NCBI GenBank assembly: GCA_947588805.1
Contig: CANPYR010000013.1
Coordinates: 1-46,868 of the forward strand
From: an uncultured Clostridia bacterium
GTDB taxonomy: Bacteria > Bacillota > Clostridia > Oscillospirales > Ruminococcaceae
Reading direction: 5' to 3'
DNA length: 46,868 nt
Shown: in pieces, positions 39,947 through 46,868 of the stretch
How positions within the stretch are numbered: position 1 is the first letter of the stretch
How the letters are laid out: each line of letters starts with the position of its first letter
Translations under genes and position numbers: made by a program
The notes under the pieces: generated by a model
What the model was told of the DNA's origin: nothing
The model's database searches: none
What the model saw: the letters and a program-made list of their open reading frames with translations, nothing else

Positions 39947-41185
39947 ATGGCAACACCGAACGAACACGCCAAGATTTCCGCGTCCTCTTATGAGAGATGG
40001 ATCCACTGCACGGCGGCGCCGCTGTATGAGGTCCAGTTTCAGACAGACAACGACGGCGGTACCCCCTACACGGCAGAGGGTACGTTAGCGCACAGTGTTT
40101 GCGAGCTGAAAGCAAGAAAACAGTTTTTCCCCGATAAGATGACTACGCGGAAATATAACGCGGCCTTGAAAAAGTTAAAAACTGATCCGTTTTGGAATGA
40201 CGAAATGCTCGTAACAGCTGATTTTTACGTCAATTTCCTGCGTGAGACGGCTAATCAGTTTGAAACAATGCCGCTCGTATATTTGGAGCAGCGAGTAGAG
40301 TTTACTGATTACGTCCCGGAGGGCTTTGGAACGTGCGACTGCGTTATGATCGGCGGGGACACTATCAGGATTACTGACTACAAACACGGCAAGGGCGTCC
40401 CGGTATCGTCTGTAAACAATGGACAGATGAGGCTTTACGCGCTCGGTGCGCTTGCACAGACCGCCGTCCTTTTCGGCGATAAAATCAAACGCGTTTGTAC
40501 TGCTATAGTGCAGCCCCGACTTTCCGAAAACGTAACCGAGGAATGGCTGACAGTTGAAGAGCTGAAAGAGTGGGGCAAAACTGTAGTTATGCCTAAAGCG
40601 TTTCAAGCGTTTTACGGTTTCGGAACGTTTTCAGCGGGGGACTGGTGCAGATTTTGTAAGGGCAAGGCTGAATGCCGGGCGCGTGCAGAATACTACGCGG
40701 GTTTCGGACAGTATGAGGGTATGCGCGTGGAGGGCTCGGATAAGAGCATAGGCAGCGCTAATGAGGCGACGACCTTGCCGCTCACACTTTCCGACGATGA
40801 CGTCGGAACGTTACTTATGCAAGCCGAGGGGCTTATGGCATGGTACAGCGATTTACAGGAATACGCCCGCGACGCTATTCTTGCCGGTAGAAAAATCCCC
40901 GGTTGGAGGGTAGTTGAGGGCAGGAAAACCCGCGCGTTTACCGACGCCGACAAGGCTCTTGACCTCATGAGGAACGCCGGATATGATGACGCCGTGCTTT
41001 ATGAGCACAAGGCTAAGTCCCTTGCCGAACTTGAAAAGCTGACCGGCAAAAAAGCTTTTGCGGAGATCATGGGCGACGTTATCACATGGCCGCAGGGCAA
41101 ACCTACACTTGTGCATGAAAACGATAAGCGGCCGGATTACAGCTCTTGTGGTCCAGAACAGTTTGAGGGCGCGGACAATGTATGA
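39947..41185 (+). CDS. DUF2800 phage protein (RecB/Cas4-like nuclease fold)
   Basis: A 412-residue DUF2800 protein. The N-terminus SASSYERWIHCTAAPLYE resembles that of PD-(D/E)XK nucleases of the RecB/Cas4 type, and GTCDCVMIGG followed by IRITDYKHGKG matches the Asp...Asp-Tyr-Lys active-site pattern. Cysteines in WCRFCKGKAECRARA could form a metal site. It probably serves phage DNA replication or recombination with the DUF2815 protein and DNA polymerase downstream. AGGAGG precedes the ATG. Confidence 0.9.
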   Translation: MATPNEHAKISASSYERWIHCTAAPLYEVQFQTDNDGGTPYTAEGTLAHSVCELKARKQFFPDKMTTRKYNAALKKLKTDPFWNDEMLVTADFYVNFLRETANQFETMPLVYLEQRVEFTDYVPEGFGTCDCVMIGGDTIRITDYKHGKGVPVSSVNNGQMRLYALGALAQTAVLFGDKIKRVCTAIVQPRLSENVTEEWLTVEELKEWGKTVVMPKAFQAFYGFGTFSAGDWCRFCKGKAECRARAEYYAGFGQYEGMRVEGSDKSIGSANEATTLPLTLSDDDVGTLLMQAEGLMAWYSDLQEYARDAILAGRKIPGWRVVEGRKTRAFTDADKALDLMRNAGYDDAVLYEHKAKSLAELEKLTGKKAFAEIMGDVITWPQGKPTLVHENDKRPDYSSCGPEQFEGADNV

Positions 41186-41660
41186 GTTGCACCGAGAAAA
41201 ATTGTACCGGACATGTGAGCTTAAAATAAGCTGGCCGAGCGGCTCGATGGAGCTTTATATCCCGGACTTTTTCCTGCAAGCGTCCATCGCTCAAATCCGT
41301 GGAGTATACAAGCTGCTATTTACTAATGCCGGCTGCCGCTCTTGGGGCGAGCACCGCGAAGCAAACCTAAACAGTATCAAGCTTTTGGATCGCGCGCTGC
41401 CGGAGATACTTGGAACCTTTGACGGTTTAACCGAGGCGGTCAATGACTGCGTAGCGAAACAAAAACATGCAATAAGCGTACAGACGCTTGCCGTGGACGA
41501 GGGGTCAGGGAAACGAGCTAAAGAGCTTAATGACCTCATATCTACTTTGCAGATCACGCGTATCGACATGGCTACACTGCAAAATGAGCGGAAACGTCTG
41601 CAAAAGACCTACGACATTTACAAGACCTATCGGGACAAATATCGTAGCGAAATTGAGTAA
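41178..41660 (+). CDS. Phage protein of unknown function with C-terminal coiled coil
   Basis: A 160-residue protein. The start ATG at 41178 overlaps the DUF2800 stop by 8 bases and has GAGGGC upstream; the frame is open further left but inside DUF2800. The N-terminal half (RTCELKISWPSGSMELYIPD) looks beta-rich; the C-terminal half (RIDMATLQNERKRLQKTYDI) is coiled coil. No family recognised. Confidence 0.8.
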   Translation: MYELHREKLYRTCELKISWPSGSMELYIPDFFLQASIAQIRGVYKLLFTNAGCRSWGEHREANLNSIKLLDRALPEILGTFDGLTEAVNDCVAKQKHAISVQTLAVDEGSGKRAKELNDLISTLQITRIDMATLQNERKRLQKTYDIYKTYRDKYRSEIE

Positions 41661-41701
41661 CACGAAAAAGTGAAAAAGCGAAAAACGAAAAGGAGATAAC
41701 T

Positions 41702-42478
41702 ATGTATCAAAATCAACCAAACAAATGCTTTACCGGCGAGGCCAGACTTTCCTATGTGCACCTTTCCGCACCGTGGGTCAATCCTCAACAGCCCGGCAGT
41801 GAACCGAAATACGCGGTTACGCTGCTTATTCCTAAGACGGACCTTGCTACTAAGGCCGACATTGACAGCTCCATAAACGCGGCCATCGAGACAGCGGTTA
41901 AGGGGAAGTCGTGGAACGGCGTCCGTCCTCCGATAATCAAGATCCCGATCCATGACGGTGACGGTACCCGCGAAGACGGAACCGCTTACGGTCCGGAATG
42001 CAAAGGAATGTGGGTCATGACCGCCTCCCGGCGCCCGCAAGACGGCAAGCCTTACGTCTGCCATCAGTCAAACACAAGAGTTGAGCTGGCCCCCGAAGAT
42101 ACTTACAGCGGAATGTATGGCCGCTGCACGGTCCACTTCTTTGGCTACAATACAGCCGGAAAAAAGGGTATCGGATGTAGTCTTGACGGCGTTATGAAGA
42201 CAAGGGACGGCGAATCTCTCGGCGGCGTGGCTAAACCGACTGCTAACGAGTTTGCGGGTTTTGAATACGTTCCCGAAGATGTCGCACCGGCGGCTCCGGC
42301 AGTGAATCCCCTCACCGGGCAACCGATGGGCTATGCGCAGCACGCAGGAGGCTATGCCCAGCTCGCAGGCGGTTATGCACAGCCCGCAGGCGGTTATGCA
42401 CAGCCCGCAGGCGGTTATGCACAACAGGGCTACACACAGCCGCCTGCTTATCCCGGCACTGAATACGTCCCGTTCTAA
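41702..42478 (+). CDS. DUF2815 phage protein, likely ssDNA-binding
   Basis: A 258-residue DUF2815 protein, a family considered ssDNA-binding in phage replication modules. The core covers ~1-190 (GEARLSYVHLSAPW, KYAVTLLIPKTDLATKADID, RVELAPEDTYSGMYGRCTVH). The C-terminal ~65 residues hold five GGYAQxA-type heptads and a disordered tail ending in hydrophobic/aromatic EYVPF, comparable to the protein-binding tails of ssDNA-binding proteins. AAGGAG precedes the ATG. A strong terminator follows, which would set its dose relative to the polymerase. Confidence 0.9.
   Translation: MYQNQPNKCFTGEARLSYVHLSAPWVNPQQPGSEPKYAVTLLIPKTDLATKADIDSSINAAIETAVKGKSWNGVRPPIIKIPIHDGDGTREDGTAYGPECKGMWVMTASRRPQDGKPYVCHQSNTRVELAPEDTYSGMYGRCTVHFFGYNTAGKKGIGCSLDGVMKTRDGESLGGVAKPTANEFAGFEYVPEDVAPAAPAVNPLTGQPMGYAQHAGGYAQLAGGYAQPAGGYAQPAGGYAQQGYTQPPAYPGTEYVPF
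42328..42427 (+). repeat. 21-base tandem repeat coding for GGYAQPA
   Basis: Four to five in-frame copies of a unit like GGCGGTTATGCACAGCCCGC+A; the last copies are identical, the first ones diverged. Copy number could vary by slippage without breaking the frame. Confidence 0.8.
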
Positions 42479-42488
42479 AGGACCAAAA

Positions 42489-42530
42489 GAGCGCGGACGG
42501 CCGTTATAATCGGTCGTCCGCGCTCTTTTT
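42489..42530 (+). terminator. Strong internal terminator of the early operon
   Basis: GAGCGCGGACG (42489-42499) pairs with CGTCCGCGCTC (42515-42525), extended by three more pairs, then TTTTT. It sits only 14 bases before the polymerase ATG, so polymerase expression needs readthrough, antitermination or a separate promoter. Confidence 0.85.
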
Positions 42531-42543
42531 CAAGGAGATCAAT

Positions 42544-44562
42544 ATGACTGGTGACAACTATAAAAAACACCTCCGCATAGATCTTGAAACCTATTCGAGC
42601 GTTTCCTTGCAAGACTGCGGAGTATTCAAATACGTTGACAGCCCAGACTTTGAGATTTTACTTTTCGGCTATTCATTTGACGGTGAACCGGCAACGACAG
42701 TGGACCTTGCAAACGGCGAGCGAATCCCCGCGCATATTGTGGCGGCGCTCAAAGATGACAACGTACTCAAGCACGCTTTTAATGCAGCTTTTGAATGGAC
42801 ATGTTTGTCTAAAGTTTTTGGATTTTTGCCCCCCTCACAGTGGCGTGATACAATGCTCACCTGCCTTTATGCCGGGTACCCGGCGAGCTTGGAGGCAGCA
42901 GGCGCGGCGCTCGGTATGCCGGAAGATAAACGCAAACTTAACACCGGTAAATCACTGATTCGTTACTTTTGCGTTCCTTGCAAGCCTACCGCGTCAAACG
43001 GTGACAGAACCCGAAATTTACCCCGGCACGATCCCGAAAAATGGGCGCTCATGAAAGAATACAACATACAAGACGTAATTACCGAAAGCACGGTTGACGC
43101 CTATTTAGCGCAGTACCCCGTCCCCGACTTTATCCAAAAGCAGTGGGAGACCGATTTAATAATTAACTCACGCGGCGTGGCAGTGGATATGGAGTTTACG
43201 CATGGCGCTATGGACATCAGGGCACAGATCGTGCGAGATCTGACCGCCGAAGCGACGAGAATATCAGGTTTGCGCAATCCTAATAGCGTACCACAGGTTA
43301 CGGGATGGCTGAATCAAGAGCTCAAAGAATCTGCGACGGTCGAAAATCTCAAAAAAGAAACGGTCGCCCAATTACTCAACGTTAGCGGGATTACTGATAA
43401 TGTGCGGCGTATGCTTGAAATCCGACAGGAGATGGGGAAATCGTCTATCAAGAAATACGACGCCATCGTGGCGGGCGAATGTTCGGACGGTCGTGTTAGA
43501 GGGCTCTTACAATTCTATGGCGCGAACCGTACAGGACGCTGGGCGGGGCGGCTCGTACAAGTGCAGAATCTCCCCCGGACTTACATAAGCGGTTTGGACT
43601 ATGCACGAAAATGTGTTAAGGAACGAAAGATAAACCAGCTAAAGATTATATACGGCAACGTTTCTGACACCGTTTCCCAACTTATCCGCACGGCGTTTAT
43701 AGCTACACCCGGAAATGTGCTGATTGACGCCGATTTTTCGGCCGTTGAGGCGCGGGTCATAGCGTGGCTCGCGGGCGAAGAATGGCGTTTGAACGTTTTC
43801 CGCACTACCGGAAAGATCTACGAGGCAAGCGCGGCGATGATCTATAACGTCCCGGTTGAAACCATAGTTAAGGGCAATCCGAATTACGCTCTTAGGCAGC
43901 GCGGCAAAGTTGCGGAATTAGCTCTCGGCTATCAAGGCGGCGTAGGCGCTATGCGTCGCATGGACGTTTCTCACGCGCTTGACGATATGCCGGATAACGA
44001 GGTTAAGGAAATCGTTACCAACTGGCGCAATTCAAGCCCTAAAATCCGTAATTTGTGGTACGACATGGAGAACGCAGCGCAGGAAGTTATAGTTAATGGC
44101 GGCTCGGTCGATGTTCGCTGCCTGACTTTTTCAAGGGAATATGATTTGACCTTACACAGGCACTGCATGACAATCAAGCTGCCGTCCGGGAGAAAGCTTT
44201 ACTATGTTGCGCCTCAAATCACTACCAACAGTAAAGGGTTTAATCAGATCGTGTTTATGGGCGTAGATCAGGAAACAAAAAAGTGGGGTCTTGTGGAGAC
44301 CTATGGCGGGAAATTGACGGAAAATGTTGTGCAGGCCATAGCCCGTGACTGCCTTGCAGAGGCAATAGAGCGGCTGGAACACGCCGGTTTTCCGATAGTG
44401 TTCCATATTCATGACGAGGTCGTTATAGACATCGCGCCGTTTGCCGATGACAAATCCATGCTGAAACAGGTTACAGCGATTATGTCACAACCGGCGCCGT
44501 GGGCAAGCGGTCTGCCCTTAAATGCAGATGGCTGGGTCGGAAGTTACTTTAAGAAAGACTAA
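42544..44562 (+). CDS. Phage DNA polymerase, family A
   Basis: A 672-residue replicative polymerase. The N-terminal 3'-5' exonuclease domain begins with RIDLETYS (Asp13, Glu15) and has AFNAAFEW and a later YNIQDVITE. Polymerase motif A is DADFSAVEAR (Asp395, Asp397), motif B is RQRGKVAELALGYQG, and motif C is HDEVV (His623-Glu625). All catalytic residues are present. AAGGAG precedes the ATG. It would copy phage DNA with the DUF2815 and DUF2800 proteins and perhaps the clamp-like protein at the window end. Confidence 0.96.
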   Translation: MTGDNYKKHLRIDLETYSSVSLQDCGVFKYVDSPDFEILLFGYSFDGEPATTVDLANGERIPAHIVAALKDDNVLKHAFNAAFEWTCLSKVFGFLPPSQWRDTMLTCLYAGYPASLEAAGAALGMPEDKRKLNTGKSLIRYFCVPCKPTASNGDRTRNLPRHDPEKWALMKEYNIQDVITESTVDAYLAQYPVPDFIQKQWETDLIINSRGVAVDMEFTHGAMDIRAQIVRDLTAEATRISGLRNPNSVPQVTGWLNQELKESATVENLKKETVAQLLNVSGITDNVRRMLEIRQEMGKSSIKKYDAIVAGECSDGRVRGLLQFYGANRTGRWAGRLVQVQNLPRTYISGLDYARKCVKERKINQLKIIYGNVSDTVSQLIRTAFIATPGNVLIDADFSAVEARVIAWLAGEEWRLNVFRTTGKIYEASAAMIYNVPVETIVKGNPNYALRQRGKVAELALGYQGGVGAMRRMDVSHALDDMPDNEVKEIVTNWRNSSPKIRNLWYDMENAAQEVIVNGGSVDVRCLTFSREYDLTLHRHCMTIKLPSGRKLYYVAPQITTNSKGFNQIVFMGVDQETKKWGLVETYGGKLTENVVQAIARDCLAEAIERLEHAGFPIVFHIHDEVVIDIAPFADDKSMLKQVTAIMSQPAPWASGLPLNADGWVGSYFKKD

Positions 44563-44580
44563 TGAAAGGATAATGCTGCA

Positions 44581-45315
44581 GTGGATATGTATAGCGAAAG
44601 TCGGGCAAGAATCGACAGGAAAAATATACTTTGGAATCTGCTTATGTTGTTTGCGTGCGTGCTGCTCGTCGTTTTTGCTACTGTCAAGGGCGCTTTTGTG
44701 ACCCGGGAATACAAAACGACTAAACATGTGCTTGAAGCAAAGCTCATGGAAACGGAGGCACTTCTTAACGCAACACGCGCTGAGCTTGAAGACGTAAAAG
44801 CAGAGCTGAACGAACAAAATAACGTCCCGACGTTTTATGACCCTCCGACGGAGGAAATACCCCTACACGCTGCAAAGCTCGCGCCGACTGTTACCGAGAC
44901 CTGCGAAATCCCCGAGCTTGCAACGGAAAGAGATGTTGAGCTGATCGCCCGCGTCATGTGGGGCGAAGCTACGATAGTCAAGAGCAGCGCCGAGCGTGCA
45001 GCGGTGGCTTGGTGCATTCTGAACCGCGTAGATGAATCCGGGGACAGCATAGAGGCTACTGTACTGGCTCCACATCAATTCGTTTGCCGTGAGGGCGATG
45101 AAGTACCGACGTGGGCGCTGGAGCTTGCCGAGGACGTCGTAGACCGGTGGGAACGTGAACACGCAGGGGAGAGCGACGTCGGGCGCACACTTCCCGCCGA
45201 GTACAGGCACTTTATAGGTGACGGATGGCATAACTACTTTTCCGTTGAATGGAACAGTACGGACTATTGGGACTGGTCGCTGCCCGACCCCTATACGGAG
45301 GAGCTGACAAAATGA
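44581..45315 (+). CDS. Membrane-anchored SleB-like cell-wall hydrolase of the phage
   Basis: A 244-residue protein with an N-terminal helix (ILWNLLMLFACVLLVVFATV, ~18-38), a coiled coil (~45-80) and a C-terminal domain similar to SleB/Hydrolase_2 lytic transglycosylases (LIARVMWGEATIVKSSAERA, VAWCILNRVDESG, LAPHQF). Glu in WGEA is the likely catalytic acid. The start is GTG 44581 (AAAGGA upstream) or ATG 44587. The location inside a replication operon instead of a lysis module is unusual. Confidence 0.75.
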   Translation: MDMYSESRARIDRKNILWNLLMLFACVLLVVFATVKGAFVTREYKTTKHVLEAKLMETEALLNATRAELEDVKAELNEQNNVPTFYDPPTEEIPLHAAKLAPTVTETCEIPELATERDVELIARVMWGEATIVKSSAERAAVAWCILNRVDESGDSIEATVLAPHQFVCREGDEVPTWALELAEDVVDRWEREHAGESDVGRTLPAEYRHFIGDGWHNYFSVEWNSTDYWDWSLPDPYTEELTK

Positions 45316-45758
45316 AAGCACGGGTTCCCAAAATTTCAATGATGATCCCGCCGCACATGGGCGTGGATTATTCCGATGAGCCTTTAACAGTAATCAATGA
45401 TGATTTATCAGTGTTTAAAGGCTATCCGTCATTCAATTTTAAGTTTATTTGCATAGTTAGCCCGGCCATGATAGGCGAGAGCTGGAATTGGAAGCAGATG
45501 TTTAATACCGTCCTTATGGAATGTAAAGAGAGAATATCGTACAAAGATCCGAGGCTTTTTGCCATATTCGGGCCGTATTGCCGGGTCGCATACGATACAC
45601 TTTTTATCCATATTGAGGGCCTGTTAAGGAGCGCGGCGAGAACGCTCACGCTTGCGGAAGTCAAGCCCTGCCATGTGCAACTTGAACTACATGCTATAGG
45701 CAAGGTCGGGCGCATATCGCTAACGGTCAGAAAATTAAAACACTTTGGAGGTATGTAA
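45312..45758 (+). CDS. Phage protein of unknown function
   Basis: A 148-residue protein whose ATG overlaps the previous stop (ATGA). Sequence MKARVPKISMMIPPHMGVDY, FNFKFICIVSPAMIG, LLRSAARTLTLAEVKPCHVQ. Mixed alpha/beta, no membrane segment. GGAGGAG precedes the start. No family recognised. Confidence 0.75.
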   Translation: MKARVPKISMMIPPHMGVDYSDEPLTVINDDLSVFKGYPSFNFKFICIVSPAMIGESWNWKQMFNTVLMECKERISYKDPRLFAIFGPYCRVAYDTLFIHIEGLLRSAARTLTLAEVKPCHVQLELHAIGKVGRISLTVRKLKHFGGM

Positions 45759-45759
45759 G

Positions 45760-46071
45760 TTGAAAATCTATACACGCAAATTAAGAAAAACATATAAATG
45801 CCCGGTTTGTAAAGCGGTGATCCCGCTCGACAAGAGCAAGCGTTATACGGCGAGAGGATCCGTAACGACCGGGTTAGCGGCGGCGTTTTCGGGCGAAGAA
45901 CCGAAATTGTATGACGCCTTTGACTGCCCCGAGTGCGGTTGTCAGATAATAATGCAGCCGCGTTTGTCTGCTACGGACGTTTGGGAGACGACCTTACACG
46001 CTGAAAACGTTGATTTGACAGCGCTGGACGAGGTATCAGAGGAGGCCGTAAACGATGATAACGGTCTTTAA
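45760..46071 (+). CDS. Small zinc-ribbon phage protein
   Basis: A 103-residue protein with a TTG start chosen because GGAGG sits 8 bases before it. Two Cys pairs (YKCPVCKAVIPL and DCPECGCQIIM) form a likely zinc ribbon, followed by an acidic tail. Probably nucleic-acid or protein binding; no family recognised. Confidence 0.75.
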   Translation: MKIYTRKLRKTYKCPVCKAVIPLDKSKRYTARGSVTTGLAAAFSGEEPKLYDAFDCPECGCQIIMQPRLSATDVWETTLHAENVDLTALDEVSEEAVNDDNGL

Positions 46072-46237
46072 AACAGTCAGCTTTATTTTATTCGTGCTGC
46101 TTACTTGCCTATTTAGTATAGCGTCAATCGGCACGTCAAAAGAAGTAAGCGACATAGCGGATAAAAGCGACACTGTGATATTCGGCTGTTTGGCGGCACT
46201 TTTTGCAGTGCTAACTACTCTTTTAATCCTAATGTGA
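46055..46237 (+). CDS. Small membrane protein of the phage
   Basis: A 60-residue protein with two hydrophobic helices (FKTVSFILFVLLTCLFSIAS and FGCLAALFAVLTTLLILM) joined by a charged loop. It overlaps the zinc-ribbon gene by 17 bases, with GAGGAGG upstream. Holin-like topology, but its place in the early operon argues for another role. Confidence 0.65.
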   Translation: MITVFKTVSFILFVLLTCLFSIASIGTSKEVSDIADKSDTVIFGCLAALFAVLTTLLILM

Positions 46238-46257
46238 TGAAACGGAGGCAAAAGTAA

Positions 46258-46868
46258 ATGACTAATATAATTACGTTGGAGACAGGTTGCTTTAATCAGA
46301 TCATGAAGACGGTGGGCGACTTTGTTAATCCCAACTCAGTAAAAGAGCCCGCGAGATTTATTTTCTTAGAATGCGAGCCCTATGTGAAGGATCATTTTTT
46401 AAGATGCAAATTGACCGCTTCAGCATGTGATGGCATGGCCTTTGCTACGGTAACGGTCCCCTGCACGGAAGTGCTGTCGAACGGTGAAAAATTTGAAACC
46501 TTTATTCCGGCAATGAAACCGCTAAATGAAAAAACCGTTGCGGCTGTAACCATCGAAGATGATGGGCGGGGGTCGGCGACGATCAGGGAAAAATCACTAA
46601 TAACAAGCGGGGAAAAGACTACAACCATACGCAGACCGGCAGAGCCCATTACACGCGCGGAAAAGGTGTTTACTACAGATCCCCCGACAATCTCAGTGTC
46701 ATTCAATGCAAAGTTACTGCTAAAGGTTCTTAAAAGCTTTTTAAGCGTCACTAAGAGCAGTGCAAAATTTGTCCCGGTAACATTGAACTTCTATTGTGTT
46801 CAATACTTCGGTGATGGCTTCGATATAACGGAAGAGTTTTACAGCGAAAGCGCACGTAATATGCGTAT
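46258..46868 (+). CDS. Partial phage protein, possibly sliding-clamp-like
   Basis: Open from ATG 46258 (GGAGG upstream) to the window edge, 203 codons without a stop. It begins MTNIITLETGCFNQIMKTVG; later LRCKLTASACDGMAFATVTV and ISVSFNAKLLLKVLKSFLSV recall the repeated beta-alpha pattern of DNA polymerase III beta clamps. The match is weak and based on patterning only. A clamp would fit next to a family-A polymerase. The 3' end is outside the window. Confidence 0.6.
   Translation, partial: MTNIITLETGCFNQIMKTVGDFVNPNSVKEPARFIFLECEPYVKDHFLRCKLTASACDGMAFATVTVPCTEVLSNGEKFETFIPAMKPLNEKTVAAVTIEDDGRGSATIREKSLITSGEKTTTIRRPAEPITRAEKVFTTDPPTISVSFNAKLLLKVLKSFLSVTKSSAKFVPVTLNFYCVQYFGDGFDITEEFYSESARNMR

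Overview
The window looks like a low-to-mid GC Firmicute, most likely a gut-type Clostridia (Oscillospiraceae-like). Indicators are strong AGGAGG-type ribosome sites, near-consensus TTGACA-N17-TATAAT promoters, DUF4367-type anti-sigma proteins, QueH, a Tn1549-like MobC/relaxase pair, TnpX-like serine recombinases and a DUF2800/DUF2815 phage replication module. No rRNA, tRNA or CRISPR array was recognised, so the lineage is inferred from protein families only.

The window has three parts. (1) 1 to about 12.5 kb is a composite mobile region. It starts with a MobQ-type oriT (RSF1010-like nic motif next to a hairpin) and its MobA/MobL relaxase. Next come an ECF sigma / DUF4367 anti-sigma pair, a small secreted protein whose ribosome site can be hidden in a hairpin, a trypsin-like protease with no signal peptide, and a lipoprotein. 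A two-gene ABC ATPase + HEPN/Toprim cassette follows, each gene with a frameshift at one end. The rest is a modular direct-repeat array, mobC, a truncated second relaxase, an opposed caspase-like gene and a large serine recombinase at the right edge.

(2) About 12.5 to 36.6 kb is chromosomal backbone: queH, an AraC regulator, recG, an acyl-CoA synthetase-like ligase, a second sigma/anti-sigma/lipoprotein operon, nth, an RsuA-type pseudouridine synthase, a UgpC/MsmX-type sugar ABC ATPase, an FGGY kinase, argS, an RsmC-like methyltransferase, a propeller-HD-GYP sensor, an MntR/DtxR-type repressor and a PrsA/SurA-like lipoprotein. Its intergenic spaces hold several families of structured repeats (here A to D). 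They fold as nested or serial hairpins, and copies differ by compensatory base changes. No intact copy was seen in the flanking acquired regions.

(3) From 36.6 kb to the end is the left part of a prophage: serine integrase, CI-like repressor, an operator-promoter switch, a Cro-like gene, then a tightly packed rightward early operon (DUF2800 nuclease-like, DUF2815, family-A DNA polymerase, membrane-anchored SleB-like hydrolase, small proteins, and a partial last gene resembling a sliding clamp). It runs off the right edge.

Most notable are the ABC/HEPN-Toprim cassette and the caspase-like gene (possible conflict or defence genes in a mobile element), the two sigma/anti-sigma modules with identical 14-base overlaps, the oriT-like repeat array before mobC, and the Russian-doll intergenic repeats. 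All functions are inferred from sequence reading; no database search was run.
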